The notes beneath the pieces were generated by a model. The model did no database searches and had not been told where the DNA came from. It saw nothing but the letters and a program-made list of their open reading frames with translations. The position numbers were made by a program, and so were the translations under genes. Positions 57,672 through 64,000 of a stretch of 64,000 nucleotides of DNA are shown here, in pieces; the stretch's first letter is position 1; each line of letters opens with the position of its first letter. The stretch is from NCBI RefSeq assembly GCF_013128195.2, contig NZ_CP053452.2:6262001-6326000 (forward strand), in the 5' to 3' direction. This DNA is from Frigoriglobus tundricola (GTDB taxonomy: Bacteria; Planctomycetota; Planctomycetia; Gemmatales; Gemmataceae).

Positions 57672-58423
57672 TTTCGCCTCTCAGTCACGCACCCGGTGGT
57701 GCGTTCGCGTCTTCTCCGGAGTACGAGGCTCCGGACGAGTCGGAGCGATACGGCTCAACCGGAGCCGCACTCCCGAGAAATGGCACGCCGCCAGCGGGGG
57801 CGCATCTGTCCGTTCAACCCCCATCCGCTCTCGCGGGTCGTTCTGTTTCAAACGTAAAGATCGTGAGCCCTAGGCAAACATTGCACACGGTTGCGACGGG
57901 CCAATAAATTCGTCCGAGTTCATCTAACGGGCAGAGAAAACCGGTCAGAGAATGAACGGGAGCGGAAGACAGGAGAATAGGATTGAGGTGAGAGCCAAAA
58001 ACCGGAACTAATTTTGTATTTGCGACGGTTCAATTCTACTGTGCTGCGATTATCTAGATTGATAGATCAAGAAAATATTCTTTTGTTTGGCCGCGCTCTC
58101 TGGGCCGTGTCGGGGGGGGCGGGAGGGCGTCGTTTCGCTGAGCGACCGGGTGTCGCGCACCCCCGCCGCGCGATCCCGCGGGGGACGCCGGGCTGCGGAC
58201 TGCGGTACCCGCCCATCGGTCGCGTGGCCCGGGTACACGCCCCCGGTGCTGATGTTTGAGCAGAAGCATTGAGACGTGGTGAGCGCTCGGCCGACGACGT
58301 TCCGCTCTCGTCCCTTCGCTACGGGACCGGCACACGTGGTCGTGACACCGGTCTCGATCGAGTGTATCGCTCCGTGTGGGCAGGACTGGTGAAGGTGCCC
58401 ACACAGCGGTTCGTTCGTATTCG
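57672..58423. other. 752-base low-GC intergenic region
   Basis: No supported gene. A notably A/T-rich part (about 57860-58090) upstream of the CheA operon is the probable promoter region for it. No RNA structure recognised. Confidence 0.5.
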
Positions 58424-58678
58424 TTACCCCGCCAGGGTGGCGGTGCGGGTGAGGGACGTGAGCTCGACCCACACAAATGGCGGCTCGCGCCGGACCCGGA
58501 CGATTAACCCGTCCGTCGGCTCGGCGCCGGGCAGCGCGATCCGCACTCGCAACCCCTCCACCACGTCCAACCGATCCGCTTCGTCCGCCGACACGCGCAC
58601 GCGGGTGACACCCGTGCTCGTGGTGAAGTACGCGTACACGACCTCGCCGCCCCACGTAACCGGACCCGTCCCGCGCAT
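58424..58678 (-). CDS. Small hypothetical protein
   Basis: 84 residues from the ATG at 58678, with GAGGGG 7-8 bases upstream; the frame is open upstream. Beta-rich, with V-V-Y-A-Y-F-T-T and R-V-R-V-S-A-D-E-A-D-R-L-D-V-V-E-G-L-R-V-R-I. No signal or membrane segment. Family not recognised. Confidence 0.5.
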   Translation of the reverse strand: MRGTGPVTWGGEVVYAYFTTSTGVTRVRVSADEADRLDVVEGLRVRIALPGAEPTDGLIVRVRREPPFVWVELTSLTRTATLAG

Positions 58679-58983
58679 GACCGTTCCCCTCGCCCTGTGA
58701 TGACCGATGGAGAGGTTCGCACGGCGGGTGCCGGCGATCAACAACCGAGGTCGTGATCCGGGGCGCCCGTCGGCGCGCCGGCCCGCGCGGCCCCTACCAC
58801 TATCCCGGTCGGCCCGACCGCTACGGCCCGGACCGCGGGTTAGTAGAGCTAGCTAATGGACAACAGTGCGATAGTCGCGCGCGGTTCGCACCATTTGACC
58901 CATAACGGCTCGAAATTTGGGCCGGCACGGCGTGCCTCGCACATGCGCCCCGCGCGCCTTTTCTCCGAGTGGCCTCCCCGCGC
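58679..58983. other. 305-base gap with no gene seen
   Basis: Nothing coding or clearly structured is seen between the small hypothetical protein and the SdrD-like gene. Confidence 0.4.
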
Positions 58984-60261
58984 TCAGCACGCGAGTGACC
59001 CCCACCCGCCACCGGCGCCGGTGCTCCCGCCCCCCGCTTGGGCACCGCCGGCGCAACCGGTGTGAACACCGCTGCTCGGGTGGCTGGGCCCGCAGGCGGG
59101 GCCGCTTTCCGGACCGCCCGACCCGCAGATGCCGGTGCCCACCGAACGGCTCGTGCCGCACGTCCACAGGCTGTGCGTTCCGCAGTTATTGGTGTCCACG
59201 CCCCCGCACACGCCGGTGTGGACCGAACCGCTCGAAGCGCACGTCCACAGACTGCCCCAGGCCCCGGACCCGCCCGTGCTGCCCGAGCCACAGGCGCCGG
59301 TGTGGACCGACCAGACCGTGTTGCAGGTCCAATCGCTTCCCGCCCCACAGTGGCCGTGGGTGTCCGTACCGCCGCCACACGCCGGGTGACCGCCGGTGTC
59401 GCACGACCGGGTTTCCCCGAAGTTGTAACCGACGAGGGCCGTGCTCCCGACCACAACGCCGCTGATGACGTCCCCGTTCGCGGTCCCGTCGGTCGGGGTA
59501 CCGGGCGCGGTGGCGCCCTGGGTGTAACCGGCCGGTGGGGCCTCGGTGATCGTGTACGTACCGGCGATCAGGTCGGTGAATTCGTACCGGCCGGAGGAGT
59601 CCGTGGTCGCGGTCCGCGTGCCGCCGGGGCCGGTCAGGGTGATCGTCACACCCGCGATGCCGGAATCGCCGTTATCGAACACGCCGTCCTTGTTGCAGTC
59701 GAAGTAGACCACGCCGGAGAGGGACCCGGTCGGCGTCGTGCAGGGCGGCGGGGGGACCGGGGGCGGCGGCGAAACCGGCGGCGGGGTCGGGGTCAGTTCC
59801 GCGAAGTTGTTGTCGGTCCCGTTCACCGACTGCCCGAGGAAGATGCCGCTGATCTGGTCGTGGCCGGCCGTGCCGTAGCCCTGCGTGCCGACCGCGTCTT
59901 TTCCGTCGATGTACCCGCTCGGCGGGGTCTCCGTGATCGTGTACGAGCCGACGTCCAGGTTCGTGAATGAGTACAGTCCGCTGGCGTTGGTCGTGGTAGT
60001 CAGGCTCACCGTGGTGTTGTCTTCGAGTGTGCCCGTCAGTGTGACGGTCACCCCGCTGAGGGGCGTTTCACCCGAATCGAACACGCCGCTGTCGTTCGCA
60101 TCGACGTACACGTAACCGCTGAGGCTGGAGGGCGCGAACAGGGCCGGCACGTCCCGGCGCTGCAACTGCTCGACGGTCGGACGGAAGTGCCGGGGGCGGG
60201 AGGCCGCGGCGGGGCGGGGTGCGAGGTTCCAGCGGCGGGCGAAGCGGTTGAGCCAGGTCAC
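58984..60261 (-). CDS. SdrD B-like surface protein with Cys-rich repeat tail
   Basis: 425 residues from GTG 60261. The N-terminus has the planctomycete exported-protein motif R-P-T-V-E-Q-L-Q-R-R-D-V-P-A-L-F (residues 27-42). Two SdrD/Cna-B-type beta domains follow (about 46-150 and 175-285), each with a D-x-N-x-D/G calcium-type segment (D-A-N-D-S-G-V-F-D, D-C-N-K-D-G-V-F-D). They are separated by a Pro-rich linker. From about 290 there are four loose repeats with paired Cys and S-V-H-T-G-x-C-G-x-G cores. No LPXTG anchor. A cell-surface or extracellular role is likely. The GTG start is inferred. Confidence 0.75.
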   Translation of the reverse strand: MTWLNRFARRWNLAPRPAAASRPRHFRPTVEQLQRRDVPALFAPSSLSGYVYVDANDSGVFDSGETPLSGVTVTLTGTLEDNTTVSLTTTTNASGLYSFTNLDVGSYTITETPPSGYIDGKDAVGTQGYGTAGHDQISGIFLGQSVNGTDNNFAELTPTPPPVSPPPPVPPPPCTTPTGSLSGVVYFDCNKDGVFDNGDSGIAGVTITLTGPGGTRTATTDSSGRYEFTDLIAGTYTITEAPPAGYTQGATAPGTPTDGTANGDVISGVVVGSTALVGYNFGETRSCDTGGHPACGGGTDTHGHCGAGSDWTCNTVWSVHTGACGSGSTGGSGAWGSLWTCASSGSVHTGVCGGVDTNNCGTHSLWTCGTSRSVGTGICGSGGPESGPACGPSHPSSGVHTGCAGGAQAGGGSTGAGGGWGSLAC

Positions 60262-60665
60262 GGGCGAAGTCTCCGGTCGAGCAGTAAATGAGCCGTACGG
60301 CGTGCGCGCCGGCACGGGCACGGCACCGCCGTAATCGGGTCCAGGGGGGAACGGTCGCACACCAGAAGCGATTGACGTTCCGGACGCGGAGAAGAAATGG
60401 AAAAGGCGAAAACATAGAGCAGAAAACGCGGGTGTCAAATTTTCTGCTCGGATTTTCTGTTCGCGTTTCGCAACAAGTGTGTTTAGCCGGTTAACGGCGC
60501 GCGTCGCGTCGCGTCGCGAACTCGCGGACCCGGTTGGTCGGAACTCCAGCCCGCTCAGTGCTCTTGTCGGATCTGAATTGCCCGGTCCAAGCAGACTCCT
60601 CATCCACCGCAACCGTGTGGATGCGTGCGGGTGCCGGTCCAGTCAGAAACCACGACGGGCCCGTG
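60262..60665. other. 404-base upstream region of the SdrD-like gene
   Basis: No gene. A/T-richer patch at about 60380-60480 is the likely promoter of the SdrD-like gene. Confidence 0.4.
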
Positions 60666-61343
60666 TCACTCGGTTCCGGAGGACCGGGTCACATGGACCC
60701 GTGCGAGCGAGCAACAGTAGCCCGGGGACCAGTCCAGCGTCTCTTTTTCGGCCGGGTCGACCAGCGCGCGGACGACATCCTTGTACTGCGTCGCGTAGTT
60801 GCCGTGGAAGAAGATGAGTTGAATGTGCCCGTCTGTACCGAGGTGGAACCGCAGGCTGTACGGTCGGAGCAGGGCGACCCGCCGATCGCGTGTCTGGCGT
60901 TCGGCCCACCAGTGGCCGCTCGCGTGGGCGGACTCTTCGACGCGGGCCATGAGCCCGTCGATCAGGAAGCGGAACTCGCGGATGCTGTCGCCGTCCACGA
61001 CCACGGTGGGCACGGGCGGGATCTGGCCCCGCGCGCGGAAACCGGGTAGCCGCCGGCTCGCGTTCCAAGCCGCGATCCACTCGTTGAGCCGCGAACTCCA
61101 CTCCGGCTTGTCGTAACCGGTCTGCACCACGATCACGGGCTGGCTACTGATGAGAGCCGTTTCGAGAAGTGCGTCGAACCCGTCCGCATCGACGTAGTCC
61201 ACGCGCGTGACCTGCGGCTGCAATGGGTCGGACGCGCCAGCGGCGGATGTCGTACTCCGGTCTGGTTTTGCGGTTTTGCAACCGACCGCGATCGCGAGGC
61301 AAAGGCCAACGAACACGCCGAGCGGAGACAGAGCGGGTTTCAT
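60666..61343 (-). CDS. Lipoprotein of unknown function
   Basis: 225 residues from the ATG at 61343. Lipobox L-A-I-A-V-G-C (Cys22) after a hydrophobic stretch, then a soluble domain containing P-V-I-V-V-Q-T-G-Y, V-P-T-V-V-V-D-G-D-S-I-R-E-F-R-F-L-I-D-G-L and Q-L-I-F-F-H-G-N-Y-A. No family recognised. Membrane-anchored on the periplasmic side. Confidence 0.78.
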   Translation of the reverse strand: MKPALSPLGVFVGLCLAIAVGCKTAKPDRSTTSAAGASDPLQPQVTRVDYVDADGFDALLETALISSQPVIVVQTGYDKPEWSSRLNEWIAAWNASRRLPGFRARGQIPPVPTVVVDGDSIREFRFLIDGLMARVEESAHASGHWWAERQTRDRRVALLRPYSLRFHLGTDGHIQLIFFHGNYATQYKDVVRALVDPAEKETLDWSPGYCCSLARVHVTRSSGTE

Positions 61344-61644
61344 GGCAAGTCCCCGACGCCTGCTCAACGCAGGTACCCCCAGCGTCGGGCCTCTTCAGGA
61401 GTCCGGGCCAGACATACCCCCACGGAACGGAGTCTCGAGTCGTAACGCCGGCCGCCATCAAGCCGCGGACCGGGTTGGCCACGGCCTTTGGCGCGAGGAC
61501 TTGCAACCTTCGGACTCAAGAGTCCATTCCACCGCGCTGGTACCACAAATCCGGCGCGTTTACCAGAGCCGTTTTTGACGCAGAGGCTGGAATTTGTGCA
61601 CAGAGCGGGGTAGGGGCAGCGTGTGCCCGCTGCCAGGACAGAAA

Positions 61645-61687
61645 GAGCCACAGATGACGCAGACAGCGCAGATCAGAGAAGAAAATT
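61645..61687. repeat. Dispersed GCCACAGATGACGC repeat, copy 3
   Basis: GAGCCACAGATGACGCAG followed by CAGCGCAGATCAGAGAAG. Same head as copies at 24552 and 29932. Confidence 0.55.
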
Positions 61688-61842
61688 GAAACGTTCTTGC
61701 TCGATGCGGCTCGCGGTACGTCGGCCCTGCCGGTCGGTCCGGAGGACCGGGCTTCCTGAGTCCCGACTAACGGCTGGGGTTGGGGGCACCGCATGAAGAA
61801 CGGAATGAATTGCTGCGCCCGCTCGACCTGTCAGGTGCAAGG

Positions 61843-61981
61843 CGAACGGCGCGGCGTGAGCCCGCTGGTGCAATGCGCCGCGAGGCGCATACGCGGTTTG
61901 TCGTGATAGGGGCCGGATGTCGATTGCCCCGGCCGGTGGTTTGAGTTGTGTTGCACCGGCGGGCTCACGCCGCGCCGCTCG
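61843..61981. repeat. 31-base imperfect inverted repeat bracketing 77 bases
   Basis: Arms CGAACGGCGCGGCGTGAGCC... (61843-61873) and ...GGGCTCACGCCGCGCCGCTCG (61951-61981) match at 29 of 31 positions. It lies 12 bases after the ABC ATPase stop (gene on minus), a terminator-like position; the wide spacer is unusual for one. Confidence 0.7.
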
Positions 61982-61993
61982 ACGGAACGGGCG

Positions 61994-62785
61994 TCACGCA
62001 GCGGCGAGTTCGGGTACGCGTTCGACCGGTGCGGGGCCGGCCGGCTTGCGGGTCGACGCCTCGACGTAGCGATCGATGATCTCGCGCGGCGGCCCCTGCG
62101 CGACGATCCGCCCGTGCTGCATCCAGACCACGCGCGTACACATGTTGGCGATGGTCTTCAGGTCGTGCGCGACGATCACCATGAGCCGGGAGGTGTTCAT
62201 CAGCTCCCGCATCCGCGCCTGGGCCTTGCTCGTGAAGGCGAGGTCGCCGACCGCGAGGATCTCGTCGACCAGCAGCACCTCGGGGTTGATGGCGGTGGCG
62301 ATGGAGAACGCCAGACGCATCTGCATACCGGCGGAATAGTTCCGCACGGCGATGTTCAGGAAGTCGCCCAGTTCGGAGAACGCGGCGATCTCCTCCAGCT
62401 TGCTCCGCACGCTGCGCGACGATTCGCCCTGGAGGTAGGCGCGGTAGCGGATGTTGTCCCAGCCGGTCGCCTCGAACTCGAAGCCGAGGGTGATGTCGAA
62501 CAGCGAGCAGATTTTGCCCTCGACCGTGCATGTACCGGCGGTCGGCGGGTACACGCCGGCGAGCGTCTTCAGGAGCGTACTCTTGCCGGCCCCGTTGTGG
62601 CCGATCACGCCGATCCGCTCCCCGTCGCGCGCGGACAGGTTGATGCCCTCCAGCGCGCGGACCCGCATCATCGGGTTCGCGGCCCGGCGGAAGAGCCCGC
62701 GGATCATGTACTCCTTGAAACTGACCCGCTTCTGCTGGTGAACGTTGAACGTGACGCCGACGTTACGGAGTTCGATTTTCGCCAT
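61994..62785 (-). CDS. Polysaccharide/polyol phosphate export ABC transporter ATP-binding protein
   Basis: 263 residues from the ATG at 62785. Walker A G-H-N-G-A-G-K-S-T-L-L (about 59-69), signature Y-S-A-G-M-Q-M-R-L-A, Walker B L-L-V-D-E-I-L-A-V-G-D, H in V-A-H-D-L-K. The D-E-I-L-A-V-G-D form and Y-S-A-G-M signature are those of Wzt/KpsT/TagH export ATPases. The permease gene is divergent, 220 bases away. Exports surface glycan precursors across the inner membrane. Confidence 0.92.
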   Translation of the reverse strand: MAKIELRNVGVTFNVHQQKRVSFKEYMIRGLFRRAANPMMRVRALEGINLSARDGERIGVIGHNGAGKSTLLKTLAGVYPPTAGTCTVEGKICSLFDITLGFEFEATGWDNIRYRAYLQGESSRSVRSKLEEIAAFSELGDFLNIAVRNYSAGMQMRLAFSIATAINPEVLLVDEILAVGDLAFTSKAQARMRELMNTSRLMVIVAHDLKTIANMCTRVVWMQHGRIVAQGPPREIIDRYVEASTRKPAGPAPVERVPELAAA

Positions 62786-63005
62786 GAACGCGAGTCTCGG
62801 GTGGGTGGACCGCCGCGAACCCGGGCCGGGGTCGGATTCGCGGCGCGGAACACTACCGCTCGGCGTTGCGGAGTGCTAGCTCAATTCCGGGCTTTCGCAC
62901 GTTCGCGCAGCGGCGGGGATTTGGGGTTTCGTCATTGGCGGGGCGTTGCTAGAAGCCGTCCGGAAGTGATGCGCCGCCAGAGCGACCTCTCGTTCGAGGT
63001 TACGG

Positions 63006-63791
63006 ATGCTGCACCAAATAACCGCGATCTGGAAGTTCCGAAGTTTCCTGATGGCGCTCGTCCAGCTCGACTTCCGGCTGCGGTACAAGCGGTCGTGGCT
63101 CGGGGGCGGGTGGTCGCTGGTCCACCCGATCGCGATGGCCGCCGCGTACGTCATCGTGTTCAGCGGCGTACTCATGCAGTCGCCCGCGTCGTACGCCACA
63201 ACGCTCCTGTTGCACCTGGCCGTCTGGGGGTTCTTTCGGGATTCGGCGGTGGGCGGGTGCCTGGCACTCATCTCCCACGAGTCCTACATCCGCCAGCACC
63301 CGCTGCCGTTCGGCCTGTACCCGCTGCGGTTCGTCATCGGGTACGCGATCCAGGCCCTGTTCGCGCTGGCGGTCGCGATCGCCGCGGTCATCATTGTGGA
63401 CGGGAACCCGTCCAAGCTCGGGATGCTCTGGGCCGTGGTGCCCGCGCTCGGCATGGTGTTCGTCGCGGGCTGGGCGGTCGCGACGATCGTCTCGTTCGCA
63501 CAGGTTCACTTCCACGACACCCAGCACCTGTTGGAGATCGGCGCGCAGGTTCTGTTCTTCCTGACCCCCATCGTTTATCCGCCCAGCCTGCTGGTGAACA
63601 AGGGGCTGGGGTGGATGGTGCGGTTCAACCCGCTGAACCTTTACCTGGAACTGGTCCGCTACCCGCTCACCACCGGGGAACTGCCGCAAGCCAAACTGTA
63701 CCTGTACGGAGTGGTGTGTACCGGGATGCTGGTCGGCGTCGCCGCCGCGACCGCTTCGCGCTTCCAGAAGAGGGTCGTGTTCCACCTGTGA
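63006..63791 (+). CDS. Polysaccharide export ABC transporter permease (ABC-2, Wzm/KpsM type)
   Basis: 261 residues from the ATG at 63006. Opens with V-Q-L-D-F-R-L-R-Y-K-R-S-W-L-G-G-G-W-S, then six hydrophobic helices, and the conserved F-L-T-P-I-V-Y-P and R-F-N-P-L-N-L-Y-L-E-L-V-R-Y-P segments of the family. Partner of the ATPase encoded divergently at 61994-62785. The divergent layout is unusual for this pair. Confidence 0.92.
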   Translation: MLHQITAIWKFRSFLMALVQLDFRLRYKRSWLGGGWSLVHPIAMAAAYVIVFSGVLMQSPASYATTLLLHLAVWGFFRDSAVGGCLALISHESYIRQHPLPFGLYPLRFVIGYAIQALFALAVAIAAVIIVDGNPSKLGMLWAVVPALGMVFVAGWAVATIVSFAQVHFHDTQHLLEIGAQVLFFLTPIVYPPSLLVNKGLGWMVRFNPLNLYLELVRYPLTTGELPQAKLYLYGVVCTGMLVGVAAATASRFQKRVVFHL

Positions 63792-63802
63792 TACCAAGAA
63801 GA

Positions 63803-63980
63803 CCCGCCCCCCCCAGCCCCCTCCACTTCCTCCCCGGCCCTGTCAGCAAAGCTTCTCGCGGGCCGGGGGAAGGGAGGGGGTGAACGCGCGCAACCCCTCC
63901 TCTGATCCTCCCGATGCCTCGGAGTTCCAAGGGCCTTCCTCCCCCTTCCCTTCAAGGGAAGGCGGCTGGGGGTAGGTTCT
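63803..63980. repeat. Dispersed C/G-rich element, copy 3
   Basis: Left end CCCGCCCCCCCCAGCCCC, right end CTTCCCTTCAAGGGAAG...GGGGGTAGG. Contains CCTCGGAGTTCC, the reverse of the interior GGAACTCCGATGC of the 16421 copy, so it is inverted relative to it. Confidence 0.65.
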
Positions 63981-64000
63981 TCTTTCTGGCGCCCCTCCCT

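Larger units (their letters stand above)
61344..61993. other. 650-base region with repeats, no gene
   Basis: No supported gene. Contains dispersed repeat copy 3 (about 61645) and the inverted repeat at 61843-61981 just before the ABC ATPase stop. Confidence 0.5.

Noticed and set aside
57672-58423. A non-coding RNA in the A/T-rich stretch
   Set aside because: No convincing stem-loops or known RNA motif could be drawn.
61946-63883. Long open frame of 645 codons on plus
   Set aside because: It lies antisense to the ABC ATPase and then out of frame with the permease; its translation is Arg/Gly/Pro-rich with no domain. A high-GC shadow.

Overview
The window looks like a chromosomal segment of a planctomycete of the Gemmataceae (Gemmata-like). 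The evidence is very high GC; a DUF1501 protein paired with a PSCyt1/DUF1549/DUF1553 protein; a DUF1559 pseudopilin-like protein; ECF sigma factors fused to membrane-anchored C-terminal domains; a TIGR02996 protein; and a surface protein with the N-terminal 'LQRRDVPALF'-type motif. This is inference from gene content; there is no rRNA in the window.

Layout. 0.1-2.3 kb: a cupin - ECF41 sigma factor - NAD(P)-binding oxidoreductase operon with a close match to an ECF41 promoter in front of it. 2.5-12.9 kb: a sigma factor with a membrane-anchored C-terminus, a redoxin/cytochrome/copper-monooxygenase-like exported protein, and a planctomycete cytochrome/DUF1501 operon carrying an Rpn-family nuclease-like gene in the middle. 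13.2-16.6 kb: a small membrane protein, pdxJ, then a REP-associated tyrosine transposase (RAYT) flanked by two near-identical REP arrays, then a dual-specificity-type phosphatase. 16.6-20.4 kb: a frameshifted SWIM/SNF2 helicase, a Met-type (CAT) tRNA and the C-terminal remnant of a tyrosine integrase. 20.7-32.1 kb: mixed housekeeping and hypothetical genes, including a DUF1559 protein, a second DUF1501 protein, nikR, a VIT-type metal transporter, a K+ channel and another ECF sigma factor with a beta-propeller-like tail.

32.3-39.3 kb (minus strand) is the most interesting block: GHMP sugar kinase, GDP-fucose-synthase-like epimerase, a thiamine-diphosphate E1 alpha/beta pair, a DegT-fold enzyme whose catalytic Lys is replaced by His (as in ColD/E1-type 3-dehydratases), and a B12-type radical SAM enzyme. 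Four of the genes overlap head to tail. There is no E2/E3, so a branched deoxysugar pathway is more likely than an oxo-acid dehydrogenase.

40.2-57.7 kb is a large chemotaxis-type signalling region: STAS protein, soluble MCP-like protein, CheY, CheA, CheW, two MCPs sharing a virtually identical ~800-bp signalling domain, and a continuous CheR-CheD-CheB reading frame, all on plus. A second system (CheA, CheW, PAS-MCP) lies on minus and converges on it. 58.4-64 kb holds a small hypothetical protein, a SdrD-like surface protein with a Cys-rich repeat tail, a lipoprotein, and a divergent polysaccharide-export ABC transporter (ATPase and permease).

Two window-wide features stand out. First, at least eight conserved coding regions are broken by single-base shifts, mostly in G/C-rich runs; this suggests either assembly indel errors or unusual decay. 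Second, gene ends and gaps are full of long, often perfect palindromes and dispersed short repeats.
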